Shown piece by piece: positions 35,637-44,724 of a stretch of 64,000 bases of DNA (its first letter is position 1; each line of letters begins with the position of its first letter). The notes under the pieces were generated by a model that saw nothing but the letters and a program-made list of their open reading frames with translations, was not told the DNA's origin and searched no databases. Source of the stretch: Seohaeicola sp024304985. Its GTDB lineage: Bacteria; Pseudomonadota; Alphaproteobacteria; Rhodobacterales; Rhodobacteraceae. The stretch spans positions 78,380 through 142,379 of the forward strand of contig NZ_JARAMP010000013.1 in NCBI RefSeq assembly GCF_028802875.1. Reading direction: 5' to 3'. The translations under genes were made by a program, and so were the position numbers.

Positions 35637-36578
35637 ATGACCGACGCAAGCATCAACACCCACACTCTCGAGACTGAGGCCAGCTTCGGCGACTATGTCG
35701 CGCTGCTGAAGCCGCGGGTGATGTCGCTTGTCGTGTTCACCGCACTCGTTGGCCTGTTGGCCGCTCCGGTCGGTGTGCATCCAATGATCGGTTTTGCCTC
35801 GATCCTGTTCATCGCGGTGGGGGCAGGGGCCTCGGGCGCGTTGAACATGTGGTGGGATGCCGATATCGACGCGGTGATGAAGCGCACCGCCAAGCGGCCC
35901 GTGCCTGCGGGCAAGGTCGCCCCCGGTGAGGCGCTGGCCGTCGGCGTGGCCCTGTCCGGCTTTGCCGTGGTGATGCTGGCGCTGGCCTCCAACCTGGTGG
36001 CCGCCGGCTTGCTGGCCTTCACGATCCTCTTCTATGCCGTCGTCTACACGATGTGGCTGAAGCGCTGGACCCCGCAGAACATCGTCATCGGCGGTGCGGC
36101 GGGGGCTTTCCCCCCGATGATCGGCTGGGCGGTGGCGACCGGCGGGATCGGCCTTGAATCCGTGCTGATGTTCCTCTTGATCTTCATGTGGACCCCGCCG
36201 CATTTCTGGGCGCTGGCGCTTTTCATGAACGCGGATTACGAAAAGGCGGGCGTGCCGATGCTGACGGTCACCCATGGCCGCCGCGTGACCCGCAACCATA
36301 TCCTCGCCTATACTGTCCTGCTGGCGCCGCTTGCCGTGGGCACGGCGTTCACCTCCATCGGTGGCCCGGTCTATCTGGCGGTGTCGCTGGTGCTGAACGG
36401 ACTGTTCCTGCTGGGCGCATGGCGCATCTGGCGGCGTGACGAGGACGTGTCGCAGGCCGACAAGTACAAGGTCGAGAAGTCTTTCTTCGGTCTGTCGCTG
36501 CTGTATCTCTTCCTGCATTTCGGCGCGATCCTGCTGGAAGCCGCGCTGCGTCCCTATGGCCTGGGAGGCTGGGGATGA
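35637..36578 (+). CDS. ctaB: Protohaem IX farnesyltransferase (haem O synthase)
   Basis: 313 residues, polytopic inner-membrane UbiA-family prenyltransferase adding a farnesyl group to haem b to give haem O, the precursor of haem A. Substrate motifs NMWWDADIDAVMKRT (Asp-rich first motif, about residues 81-95) and the second conserved loop MWTPPHFWALAL plus YEKAGVPML are family hallmarks. About eight or nine helices. Its end overlaps the next small gene by 4 nt. Confidence 0.95.
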   Translation: MTDASINTHTLETEASFGDYVALLKPRVMSLVVFTALVGLLAAPVGVHPMIGFASILFIAVGAGASGALNMWWDADIDAVMKRTAKRPVPAGKVAPGEALAVGVALSGFAVVMLALASNLVAAGLLAFTILFYAVVYTMWLKRWTPQNIVIGGAAGAFPPMIGWAVATGGIGLESVLMFLLIFMWTPPHFWALALFMNADYEKAGVPMLTVTHGRRVTRNHILAYTVLLAPLAVGTAFTSIGGPVYLAVSLVLNGLFLLGAWRIWRRDEDVSQADKYKVEKSFFGLSLLYLFLHFGAILLEAALRPYGLGGWG

Positions 36579-36775
36579 GCTTTCGCGCCACCCATGAGTT
36601 GCATCGCCGCCGCGCCGGACGAAACATCGGTCTGGCACTGGTTCTGCTGGCCTTCATTGCCATCGTTTTCGGCCTGACCGTGGTCAAGGTGACCAGCGGC
36701 GATCCGATGCAGGCCTTTGATCATGTGTCACGCCCGGAAATGGCGACCGGCGGCACTGCGGTTCAAGGAGACTGA
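36575..36775 (+). CDS. Small membrane protein in the cta cluster
   Basis: 66 residues, one transmembrane helix (NIGLALVLLAFIAIVFGLTVV) after a basic N-terminus (RATHELHRRRAGR) and an acidic-neutral periplasmic tail. It is coupled to ctaB by an ATGA overlap and sits one base before ctaG. The same small ORF occurs at this place in other Rhodobacterales oxidase operons (sometimes called coxF); function is unknown, perhaps oxidase assembly. Confidence 0.75.
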   Translation: MSFRATHELHRRRAGRNIGLALVLLAFIAIVFGLTVVKVTSGDPMQAFDHVSRPEMATGGTAVQGD

Positions 36776-36776
36776 C

Positions 36777-37361
36777 ATGGCACTGTCCCCCAAATCCAAA
36801 ACTGTGGCCCAGACGCTTGGCCTTGTGGTCGTGATGGGCAGCCTCGCATGGGCTTCGGTGCCCTTCTATGACTGGTTTTGCCGCGTCACTGGCTTTGGCG
36901 GCACCACCAGCGTGTCCGAGGTCGCGCCGCAAGACGTGCTGGAGCAGACCATCATCGTGCGCTTCGACGCTTCGAAGGACCGCGACATGCAGTGGGAATT
37001 CAAGCCGGTCGAACGCCAGATGGAGATACGCATCGGCGAAACGGGTCTGGCCTTCTATGAGGCTTATAACCCCACTGACCGTGTCATCGCGGGCACCGCG
37101 ACCTACAATGTCACCCCCTATGAAGCGGGCGGCTTTTTCAGCAAGATCCAGTGTTTCTGCTTTGAACAGCAGGTGCTGCAACCCGGCGAGCGGGTCATGA
37201 TGCCGGTGACCTTCTACGTCGATCCCGAGATCGTGACGGATCGGGACGGGCAGCACGTCAAACAGATCACACTGTCCTACACTTTCTACGAAACCGAATT
37301 GCCCGAGGAGCAGGCAGCGCTTGACGCCGCCGCCACGGACGCGGATACCACCCTGAACTAA
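36777..37361 (+). CDS. ctaG: Cytochrome c oxidase assembly protein CtaG/Cox11
   Basis: 194 residues; delivers copper to the CuB site of subunit I. Start MALSPKSKTVAQTLGL has AAGGAGAC before it. One N-terminal helix (TLGLVVVMGSLAWASVPFYDWFCRVTGFGG), then a periplasmic immunoglobulin-like domain with the copper-binding pair in KIQCFCFEQQ (CxC, about residue 125) and VMMPVTFYVDPEI. Full length for the family. Confidence 0.94.
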   Translation: MALSPKSKTVAQTLGLVVVMGSLAWASVPFYDWFCRVTGFGGTTSVSEVAPQDVLEQTIIVRFDASKDRDMQWEFKPVERQMEIRIGETGLAFYEAYNPTDRVIAGTATYNVTPYEAGGFFSKIQCFCFEQQVLQPGERVMMPVTFYVDPEIVTDRDGQHVKQITLSYTFYETELPEEQAALDAAATDADTTLN

Positions 37362-37386
37362 GAAGCCTTCCAACGAGGGAAACAAG

Positions 37387-38187
37387 ATGGCGCACGAGAA
37401 AAATCACGATTACCACATTCTGGCCCCGTCACTTTGGCCCTTCATGGGTGCAGTTGCGGCCTTTGTCATGCTCTACGGGGCGGTGCTGTGGATGTCCCAG
37501 GGGATGCCCTGGATGTTCCTTGCCGGTCTTGTCGGCGTTCTCTACGTCATGTTCGGCTGGTGGGCCGATGTCGTAGCGGAAAGCCAGGTAGGCGATCACA
37601 CCCCCGTGGTGCGGATCGGCCTGCGCTATGGCTTCATCCTGTTCATCATGTCCGAAGTGATGTTCTTCGCGGCCTGGTTCTGGAGCTTCTTCAAGCATGC
37701 CATGTATCCGATGGGCCCGCTCAGCCCCGCCGTGGATGGCGTCTGGCCGCCCGCCGGGATCGAGACCTTCGACCCTTGGCATCTGCCGCTGATCAACACG
37801 CTGATCCTGCTGTGCTCGGGTGCCGCCGCCACATGGGCGCACCATGCGCTGGTGCATGAGAACAACCGCGAGGACATGAAATGGGGCCTGATCATCGCGA
37901 TCGCCCTGGGCGTGATCTTCACCGGCTTCCAGGCCTATGAATACAGCCACGCGGCCTTTGGCTTTGCCGGCAACATCTATGGCGCGAACTTCTTCATGGC
38001 GACGGGCTTCCACGGCTTTCATGTGATCATCGGCACGATCTTCCTGTTCGTCTGCCTGATCCGCCTGCAGCGCGGCCATTTCAGTCAGGAAAAACACGTC
38101 GGCTTCGAGGCAGCAGCCTGGTACTGGCACTTCGTGGATGTGGTCTGGCTGTTCCTGTTCGCGGCCGTCTATGTCTGGGGCGGCTGA
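37387..38187 (+). CDS. ctaE: Cytochrome c oxidase subunit III
   Basis: 266 residues, seven membrane helices, core subunit of aa3 oxidase. Hallmarks: HDYHILAPSLWPFMGA start, GFILFIMSEVMFFAAWFWSFF (helix III with the conserved Glu), and the C-terminal GFHGFHVIIGTIFLFVCLIR and WHFVDVVWLFLFAAVYVWGG. GAGGGAAACA precedes the ATG. Subunit I (ctaD) is not in this window. Confidence 0.95.
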   Translation: MAHEKNHDYHILAPSLWPFMGAVAAFVMLYGAVLWMSQGMPWMFLAGLVGVLYVMFGWWADVVAESQVGDHTPVVRIGLRYGFILFIMSEVMFFAAWFWSFFKHAMYPMGPLSPAVDGVWPPAGIETFDPWHLPLINTLILLCSGAAATWAHHALVHENNREDMKWGLIIAIALGVIFTGFQAYEYSHAAFGFAGNIYGANFFMATGFHGFHVIIGTIFLFVCLIRLQRGHFSQEKHVGFEAAAWYWHFVDVVWLFLFAAVYVWGG

Positions 38188-38252
38188 TCCCGCTGGCCGG
38201 TGGCCCGCTGCGCTTTAGCGGTTGAAATCCGGCTGACAAACCGAAAGAAAGC

Positions 38253-38277
38253 AAAGCGCGCGGCTCCCGCGCGCTTT
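38253..38277 (+). repeat. Strong hairpin between ctaE and SURF1
   Basis: AAAGCGCGCGG-CTC-CCGCGCGCTTT: perfect 11-bp stem, 3-nt loop, 66 nt past the ctaE stop and 26 nt before the SURF1 start. No U-run beyond TTT. Could be a partial terminator or processing site. Confidence 0.65.
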
Positions 38278-38303
38278 CCACGTTCAAAGGGCTTGCCCAT
38301 ACG

Positions 38304-38975
38304 ATGCGTCTTCTTCTTCCCCTGATCTTCGGACTGCTCGGCACTGTCGTGCTGGTGGGCCTTGGCATCTGGCAGATTCACCGCCTTGAGTGGAAAGAGG
38401 CGATCCTTGCCGATATCGACGCGCGCATCACCGCCGCCCCCGTGGCCTTGCCCGTGCAGCCCGACCCGCAGGCCGACCGCTACCTGCCGGTCTCGGTCAC
38501 CGGACAGTTGCAGGACCCTGCAATCCGGGTGCTGGTCAGCCAGAAGCAGGTTGGCGCGGGCTATCGCATCATCCGCCCGATGGACGTCGAGGGGCGTCGC
38601 ATCATGGTCGATCTGGGCTTCCTGCCGATCCAGTCTCCCACCCCTGCCAATACGGCAGACCCGGTCACCGTGCAGGGCAATCTGCACTGGCCGGATGAGG
38701 TGGACAGCTACACCCCCGCACCCGATCTGGGGGCCGATATCTGGTTCGCCCGTGATCTGCCGCGCATGGCGGACCATCTGGGCACCGAACCCGTTTTGGT
38801 CGTTGCCCGCGCCACGTCGCTGCCGGACAGCGCCCTGTCGCCCCTGCCGGTGGACACGTCGGGCATCCCGAACGATCATCTGGGCTATGCCGTCACGTGG
38901 TTCGGTCTGGCCATCGTCTGGGTGGTGATGACCGGCTTCTTCCTGTGGCGCATCCGCAAACCCGCGAAAGGCTGA
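38304..38975 (+). CDS. SURF1 family oxidase assembly protein
   Basis: 223 residues, an inner-membrane protein with helices at both ends (PLIFGLLGTVVLVGLGIWQIHRLEWK, VTWFGLAIVWVVMTGFFLWR), a classic SURF1 layout. Inside, GRRIMVDLGFLPI and NDHLGYAVTWFGLA are conserved. SURF1 helps insert haem a into subunit I. It continues into thrC after 4 nt, so thrC is probably carried in the same transcript. Confidence 0.92.
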   Translation: MRLLLPLIFGLLGTVVLVGLGIWQIHRLEWKEAILADIDARITAAPVALPVQPDPQADRYLPVSVTGQLQDPAIRVLVSQKQVGAGYRIIRPMDVEGRRIMVDLGFLPIQSPTPANTADPVTVQGNLHWPDEVDSYTPAPDLGADIWFARDLPRMADHLGTEPVLVVARATSLPDSALSPLPVDTSGIPNDHLGYAVTWFGLAIVWVVMTGFFLWRIRKPAKG

Positions 38976-38979
38976 AACA

Positions 38980-40368
38980 GTGCAGTATATCTCGACCCGT
39001 GGCACCGCGCCCGTTCTGACCTTCGAGCAGGCGATGCTGACCGGCCTTGCCCGCGATGGGGGGCTTTACCTCCCGCAATCCATTCCGGTCATGAGCACGG
39101 CCGATATCCGCGCGCTGGCTGGCCTGTCCTATGAGGACGCCGCCTTCCGCATCATGCGCCCCTATATCGGCGACACTTTCACCGATACCGAATTCGAAGG
39201 CATCATCGCCCGCGCCTATGCAGGCTTCGGCCACGCCGCCCGCGCGCCCTTGGTGCAACTGGATAGCAACCATCATTTGCTCGAACTGTTCCACGGCCCC
39301 ACGCTGGCCTTCAAGGATTTCGCCATGCAGCTGATCGGTCAGCTGTTTCAGGCGGCCTTGGGTCGCTCTGGCGACCGCGTGACCATCGTTGGGGCCACCA
39401 GTGGCGATACCGGCTCGGCGGCGATCGAGGCGTTCCGGGGGCTGGACGCCGTGGATGTGTTCATCCTCTACCCCCACGGACGCGTCTCCGAAGTGCAGCG
39501 CCGCCAGATGACCACGCCGGTTGAGGCGAATGTCCATGCCCTCGCCATCGACGGCCATTTTGACGATGCGCAGGCGCGTGTGAAGGATATGTTCAACGAT
39601 TTCGCCTTCCGCGACGGGGTGCGCCTTGCCGGCGTCAACTCGATCAACTGGGCGCGTGTGCTGGCGCAGGTGGTCTATTACTTCACCTCCGCCGTCAGCC
39701 TTGGCGCGCCTGACCGCAAGGTCAGCTTCACCGTGCCCACGGGAAATTTCGGGGATATCTTCGCGGGCTACATCGCCAAGCGCATGGGCCTGCCCATCGA
39801 CCGGCTGGTCGTGGCCACCAACCATAACGACATCCTGCACCGCTGCCTGTCGGGGGGCGAATACCGCCCCGACGGGGTGATCCCCTCGATCAGCCCCTCG
39901 ATGGATATTCAGGTCAGCTCGAATTTCGAACGCGCGCTGTTCTACGCCTATAACCAGGATGGTGCCGCCGTGGCCCAACTGATGGACGAACTGAAGGCAG
40001 GTGGCTTCACCGTCTCCCAAGGCGCGATGCAAGCCCTGCGCGAGGCGTTCGACTCGGGGCGCTGTGGCGAGGATGAGACCAGCGCCACAATAGGCCGCAC
40101 CCTGAAAACTACGGGTGAATTGCTCTGCCCCCACACGGCCGTCGGCGTGCATGTGGCCGAGGCTTTGCGTGATTCTTCTGTGCCCATGATCACGCTGGCC
40201 ACCGCCCATCCCGCGAAATTCCCCGATGCGGTCGAGGCGGCGACGGCTGTGCGCCCGCCCTTGCCGCCACGCATGGCCGATCTCTACGACCGGCCCGAGC
40301 GTGTCACCCGGATTGGCAACGACCTTGCCGCCATCGAATCCCTGATCAGAGAGCGTATCTCCAATTGA
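38980..40368 (+). CDS. thrC: Threonine synthase
   Basis: 462 residues from a GTG start with AAAGG upstream. This PLP enzyme converts O-phosphohomoserine to threonine. N-terminal YISTRGTAPVLTFEQAMLTGLARDGGLYLP is typical of the long thrC type; PLP Lys is in GPTLAFKDFAMQLIGQ (about residue 108), the phosphate loop region is GATSGDTGSAAIEAF, and YNQDGAAVAQLMDEL lies further on. Its TGA overlaps the TTG start of the M16 peptidase gene by 3 nt. Confidence 0.94.
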   Translation: MQYISTRGTAPVLTFEQAMLTGLARDGGLYLPQSIPVMSTADIRALAGLSYEDAAFRIMRPYIGDTFTDTEFEGIIARAYAGFGHAARAPLVQLDSNHHLLELFHGPTLAFKDFAMQLIGQLFQAALGRSGDRVTIVGATSGDTGSAAIEAFRGLDAVDVFILYPHGRVSEVQRRQMTTPVEANVHALAIDGHFDDAQARVKDMFNDFAFRDGVRLAGVNSINWARVLAQVVYYFTSAVSLGAPDRKVSFTVPTGNFGDIFAGYIAKRMGLPIDRLVVATNHNDILHRCLSGGEYRPDGVIPSISPSMDIQVSSNFERALFYAYNQDGAAVAQLMDELKAGGFTVSQGAMQALREAFDSGRCGEDETSATIGRTLKTTGELLCPHTAVGVHVAEALRDSSVPMITLATAHPAKFPDAVEAATAVRPPLPPRMADLYDRPERVTRIGNDLAAIESLIRERISN

Positions 40369-41627
40369 CCGTCCGTACCCATACTCTTGAAAACGGCCTG
40401 CGTATCGTCACAGAACGGATGGACGGGCTGCAATCCGCCGCCATCGGCATCTGGGTGCTGTCCGGCGGGCGGCATGAACGCCCCGAACAGAACGGCATCG
40501 CCCATTTTCTGGAACATATGGCCTTCAAGGGCACAAAGCGCCGCTCGGCGCTGGAAATCGCCGAGGTGATCGAGGATGTGGGCGGCTACATCAACGCCTA
40601 TACCTCGCGCGAGGCGACCGCCTATTACGCCCGCGTGCTTGAGGCCGATGTGCCGCTGGCGCTGGATGTGGTGTCCGATATCGTGTTGAATCCGGTGTTC
40701 GACCCCGGCGAGATCGAGGTGGAACGCGGCGTGATCCTGCAGGAAATCGGGCAGGCGCTGGATACGCCCGATGACGTGATCTTCGACTGGCTGCAGGAGA
40801 AGTCCTATCCCGATCAACCCCTTGGCCGCACCATCCTTGGTGCGACCGAGCGTATCCGCGCCTTCAACCGCGCCGACCTGCAAGGCTTCGTGGCCGAACA
40901 TTACAGCCCCGCGAACATGATCCTGTCCGCGGCAGGCGCGGTGGATCACGACAAGATCGTGGCCGAGGCCGAGGCGATCTTTGGCCATCTGCCCAAGGGC
41001 AGGCTGCATCACCCGACACCCGCGCATTTCGTGGGTGGCGAACACCGTGTCGAGAAGCAGTTGGAACAGGCGCATTTCGCGCTGGCGTTCGAAAGCCCCG
41101 ATTACACTGATCCCGCGATTTATACGGCGCAGATCTATGCCTCTGCCCTGGGCGGCGGCATGTCGAGCCGCCTGTTTCAGGAGGTGCGTGAAAAACGTGG
41201 CCTGTGCTACACGATCTTCGCGCAGGCGGGGGCGCATGCCGATACGGGCATGATGACGATCTATGCCGGCACTTCGGCCGAGGATCTGGGCGATCTGACC
41301 ACGATCACGCTGGACGAGATGAAACGCGCCGCTGACGACATGACCGAGGCCGAAGTCGCCCGCGCCCGCGCCCAGATGAAAGCCGGGCTTCTGATGGGGC
41401 TGGAAAGCCCGTCGAACCGGGCCGAACGTCTGGCGCGCCAGATGCAGGTCTGGGGCCGCATCCCGCCCCTGTCCGAGGTGGTGGACCATATCGACGCCGT
41501 CACGGTCGAGGATGTCCGCGCCATGGCCGCCCATATGATCGCCAATGCCCCCTCTGCGCTGGCGCTCTATGGCCCGATCTCGACCGCCCCCGACTGGCAG
41601 ACTCTTCAGGACAGGCGCGTGGCCTGA
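40365..41627 (+). CDS. M16 family zinc peptidase (mitochondrial processing peptidase-like)
   Basis: 420 residues with a rare TTG start, needed because the frame closes upstream and the family begins with this TLENGLRIVTERM strand. The inverted zinc motif HFLEHMAFKGT is at about residue 47, and the downstream Glu ligand is in DIVLNPVFDPGEIEVERGVILQEI. Two pseudo-symmetric M16 domains are present. Rhodobacterales carry this after thrC; its substrates are unknown. Stop TGA overlaps the ATG of the GNAT gene. Confidence 0.92.
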   Translation: MTVRTHTLENGLRIVTERMDGLQSAAIGIWVLSGGRHERPEQNGIAHFLEHMAFKGTKRRSALEIAEVIEDVGGYINAYTSREATAYYARVLEADVPLALDVVSDIVLNPVFDPGEIEVERGVILQEIGQALDTPDDVIFDWLQEKSYPDQPLGRTILGATERIRAFNRADLQGFVAEHYSPANMILSAAGAVDHDKIVAEAEAIFGHLPKGRLHHPTPAHFVGGEHRVEKQLEQAHFALAFESPDYTDPAIYTAQIYASALGGGMSSRLFQEVREKRGLCYTIFAQAGAHADTGMMTIYAGTSAEDLGDLTTITLDEMKRAADDMTEAEVARARAQMKAGLLMGLESPSNRAERLARQMQVWGRIPPLSEVVDHIDAVTVEDVRAMAAHMIANAPSALALYGPISTAPDWQTLQDRRVA

Positions 41628-42211
41628 TGCTGCTGGGCCGACGGAAAGTCCGTATCGAAACCGAGCGGCTGACCCTGCGCCCGCCCGCTCATGCCGATTT
41701 CCGCGATTGGGCCAGCCTGCGCCGCGACAGCGAAGGTTTCCTGACCCGGTGGGAGCCGACATGGGCCCCCGACCATCTGTCGCGCAAGGCCTTTACCAAC
41801 CGCGTCTACTGGGCGCAGCGCTCGATCAGCAACGGCTCGGCCCTGCCGCTTTTCCTGATCCGGCGCGAGGACAGTTCGCTTCTGGGCGCGATCACGCTGG
41901 ACAACATCCGCCGCGGCCCCGCACAGGCCGGCACGCTGGGCTACTGGATCGGCGAAAGCCATGCCCGGCAGGGCTATATGCGCGAGGCGATCGAGGCGAT
42001 GGTGCATCACGCCTTCCACCGCCTTGACCTCAGCCGGATCGAAGCGGCCTGCCTGCCCGAAAACGCCCCCTCGCGCGGCCTGCTGGAAAAATGCGGCTTC
42101 AAATACGAGGGCGTGGCGCAAAGCTATCTGCAAATCGGCGGGCGCTGGCGCACCCATGTCCTCTACTCCGCGCTGCGGATGGACCGCCGCGGTCGCACCG
42201 ACGTGGGCTGA
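41627..42211 (+). CDS. GNAT N-acetyltransferase, RimJ/RimL type
   Basis: 194 residues. The core is visible: ETERLTLRPPAHADFRDWASL at the start, LLGAITLDNIRRGPAQAGTLGYWIGESHARQGYMREAI (acetyl-CoA loop RQGY), and HAFHRLDLSRIEAACLPENAPSRGLLEKCGFKYEG. These are the blocks of ribosomal-protein Ala/Ser acetyltransferases. The exact substrate is unproven. Coupled to the peptidase by an overlapping TGATG. Confidence 0.88.
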   Translation: MLLGRRKVRIETERLTLRPPAHADFRDWASLRRDSEGFLTRWEPTWAPDHLSRKAFTNRVYWAQRSISNGSALPLFLIRREDSSLLGAITLDNIRRGPAQAGTLGYWIGESHARQGYMREAIEAMVHHAFHRLDLSRIEAACLPENAPSRGLLEKCGFKYEGVAQSYLQIGGRWRTHVLYSALRMDRRGRTDVG

Positions 42212-42258
42212 CGCTCTGCCCAATCCGGCGGCATCACAAGGGGCGCGGTGTGGTTTTC

Positions 42259-42281
42259 GGATATTTTTGGCAAGAAGAAAC
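42259..42281 (+). repeat. Dispersed 3'-flank motif, copy 4
   Basis: GGATATTT-TTG-GCAAGAAGAAAC, 47 nt past the GNAT stop and in its sense direction. Confidence 0.75.
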
Positions 42282-42340
42282 GGCAAGGTGAGGTGACAGG
42301 CGACGCGGCCGCGCTATCCTGATCACCAGGAGGACCTGCC

Positions 42341-43171
42341 ATGATCCGTCACATGCCCGTTCTTGCCCTTGCAGTCTCGCTCATCGCCGCCCCCGCGCAG
42401 GCGCAGGATCGCATCCCCAGCCATTGTATCGCGGTCGCTGATGCCGCCCCCGGTCTGGAATACCTGCATCAGGCCAGCTTCCGCGACCCGCTGCCCGCCG
42501 ATACCGTGCGGATCAATTACATCGACCATGCCTCGTTCCTGATCCAGACCACGGGCGGGCTGAACGCGGTCACGGATTTCACGGGCTTCATCGGCAATGT
42601 CGATCTGATCCCCGATATCGTGACGATGAACCACGCCCATTCGACCCATTGGACATCGGCACCAGACCCGGCCATTCCCCATGTCCTGCGCGGCTGGGGT
42701 GAGGTCTTCGGGGAAGGGGTCGATCATTATCTGGATCTGGGCGAGATGCTGGTGCGCAACGTGCCCACCGACATCAGGTCCTTCCGCGGGGTCGAGGCTC
42801 GGGGCAATTCCATCTTCATTTTTGAAGTGGCGGGCCTGTGCATCGGGCATCTGGGCCATCTGCATCAGGAACCCAGCCCCGAACAATATGCCGCCATCGG
42901 TCGGCTCGACGTGGTCATGGCGCCGGTGGACGGCGGCCTGACGCTGGACCTGCCGACGATGATGCGGGTGGTGGGACGGCTAAGCTCCTCGGTGGTGATC
43001 CCGATGCACTGGTTCGGCGATGGCACGCTGCGCGCCTTTGTGGACGGGATGAGAACGCAGTTCGCCGTGATCGACGCAGGCGAGAGCAGCCTCGAGCTGT
43101 CCCTGGCCAACCTGCCGCGCCAGCCCACGATTGTTGTGCTTCGCCCGCAGCTTTTGCAGGACGCGGACTAG
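42341..43171 (+). CDS. Secreted metallo-beta-lactamase-fold protein
   Basis: 276 residues with a signal peptide (VLALAVSLIAAPAQAQ) and an AGGAGGACC site. The body resembles UlaG/RomA-like MBL-fold proteins: INYIDHASFLIQTTGG, FIGNVDLIPDIVTMNHAHSTHW (HxHxxH metal motif, about residue 105), GLCIGHLGHLHQEPSPEQY, and VVIPMHWFGDGTLRAFV. Enzymatic substrate unknown; a periplasmic hydrolase is likely. Precedes the FAD oxidase gene by 41 nt. Confidence 0.78.
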   Translation: MIRHMPVLALAVSLIAAPAQAQDRIPSHCIAVADAAPGLEYLHQASFRDPLPADTVRINYIDHASFLIQTTGGLNAVTDFTGFIGNVDLIPDIVTMNHAHSTHWTSAPDPAIPHVLRGWGEVFGEGVDHYLDLGEMLVRNVPTDIRSFRGVEARGNSIFIFEVAGLCIGHLGHLHQEPSPEQYAAIGRLDVVMAPVDGGLTLDLPTMMRVVGRLSSSVVIPMHWFGDGTLRAFVDGMRTQFAVIDAGESSLELSLANLPRQPTIVVLRPQLLQDAD

Positions 43172-43212
43172 TCGCTCTGGACGGCGGCGGGCGGCGTGAT
43201 AGAACCTTGTTC

Positions 43213-44631
43213 ATGACGCTGAACCCCGCCACACCCGACCTCGCCCGCGCCTTGCGCGATCATCTGCCCGACCGCGCCTTCCGCGAGGTGACACCCGCCT
43301 ATCTGGAAGAACCGCGCGGCCGCTGGGCTGGCCATGCCGGGCTGATCGTCGCGCCTGAAACGGTGGAACAAGTCGCTGCCGTGCTGCGCGCCTGCACCGC
43401 CGCCCGCGTCGGTGTTCTGCCCTATGGCGGGGGCACCGGGTTGGTCGGCGGGCAGATCATGCCCGACGGGCCCGCGCCGCTGCTCCTGTCGCTGGAGCGG
43501 ATGACGGCGATCCGCGCGGTTTACCCCGAAGAGAACGTGATGGTGGTCGAGGCAGGGGCTATCCTGTCGGATATCCACGATGCGGCGACGGCGGTGGACC
43601 GGCTTTTCCCGCTCAGCATCGCGGCCAAGGGCTCGGCCCGGATCGGCGGCAACCTTGCCACCAATGCGGGCGGCGTCAATGTGCTGCGCTATGGCAATGC
43701 GCGCGACCTCTGTCTGGGGGTCGAGGTGGTGCTGGCCGATGGCCGCATCTGGAACGGCCTGTCGCGCCTGCGCAAGGACAATACCGGCTATGACCTGCGC
43801 CATCTGATGATCGGGTCCGAGGGCACGCTGGGCGTGATCACGGCGGCCAGCCTCAAACTGGTGCCGCGTCCCGCGGGCGAGGGAACGGCGCTGATGGTGG
43901 TCGAAAGCCCCGCCGCCGCCCTGACGCTGTTGTCCATGGCGCGCGACCTGATGGGCGAGGGGGTCAGCGCCTTCGAGTTGATGCATGCCAATGGCCTGCA
44001 TTTCCTGACCGAGACCCTGCCCGATATCCGCCAACCCTTCGCCGAGACCCCCGACTGGTTCGTGCTGATCGACGTGGGGCTTGCCCATGGCCTCGATCCC
44101 GCCACGGCACTCGAAACCCTGTTCGAACGCGGGGCAGAAGCCGGTCTGGTCAGTGACGGCATGATCGCCCAATCCGAAACGCAGAGGCATCAGTTCTGGG
44201 AAGTGCGCGAACAGATCCCCGAGGCGAACCGCCGCGTCGGCGCCGTCTCAAGTCACGATATCTCGCTGCCTCTTGGGCTGGTGGCCGAATTCATCCGCCG
44301 CGCCGATGGTCTGATCGCCGGGATTGGTGATTTCCGCATCAATTGCTTCGGTCATCTGGGCGATGGCAACCTGCATTACAACGTCTTTCCCTTGCCCGGA
44401 AAATCGCGCGCCGACCATCTGGATGTCCGCGATCATGTGAAACATGTGCTGCACGATCTGGTGTATGAGATGGGCGGCTCGGTCAGCGCCGAACACGGGA
44501 TCGGGCGGCTCAAGATCGACGATCTGGAACGCTATGGCGATCCGGTCAAGCTCGAGATGATGCGCGCCATCAAGGCGACCCTGGACCCGTCGGGTATCCT
44601 CAACCCCGGCGCGGTGCTGCGCCGCGCCTGA
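43213..44631 (+). CDS. FAD-linked 2-hydroxyacid dehydrogenase (GlcD/D2HGDH type)
   Basis: 472 residues. The FAD-binding PCMH domain has PYGGGTGLVGGQIM (about residues 77-90) and NLATNAGGVNVLRYGNARDL; the C-terminal domain carries HLGDGNLHYNVFP with the conserved zinc/substrate His pair and GSVSAEHGIGRLK. This family oxidises D-lactate, glycolate or D-2-hydroxyglutarate; D2HG is the likelier substrate for a single-chain protein of this length without the GlcE/F neighbours, but that is inference. Confidence 0.9.
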   Translation: MTLNPATPDLARALRDHLPDRAFREVTPAYLEEPRGRWAGHAGLIVAPETVEQVAAVLRACTAARVGVLPYGGGTGLVGGQIMPDGPAPLLLSLERMTAIRAVYPEENVMVVEAGAILSDIHDAATAVDRLFPLSIAAKGSARIGGNLATNAGGVNVLRYGNARDLCLGVEVVLADGRIWNGLSRLRKDNTGYDLRHLMIGSEGTLGVITAASLKLVPRPAGEGTALMVVESPAAALTLLSMARDLMGEGVSAFELMHANGLHFLTETLPDIRQPFAETPDWFVLIDVGLAHGLDPATALETLFERGAEAGLVSDGMIAQSETQRHQFWEVREQIPEANRRVGAVSSHDISLPLGLVAEFIRRADGLIAGIGDFRINCFGHLGDGNLHYNVFPLPGKSRADHLDVRDHVKHVLHDLVYEMGGSVSAEHGIGRLKIDDLERYGDPVKLEMMRAIKATLDPSGILNPGAVLRRA

Positions 44632-44654
44632 GTTTCTTCTTGCTGCATACATCC
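44632..44654 (-). repeat. Dispersed 3'-flank motif, copy 5 (divergent)
   Basis: On the minus strand GGATGTAT-GCA-GCAAGAAGAAAC, about 70 nt past the apt stop and in its sense direction; it also abuts the stop of the converging FAD oxidase gene. Two changes in the GGATATTT half. Confidence 0.65.
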
Positions 44655-44724
44655 TCGGGGGGAGACGTTCAGCACAGCTGAACGGCGGGGGGGCAGACAG
44701 CCCCCCATCACCCTCAGCCCCGGG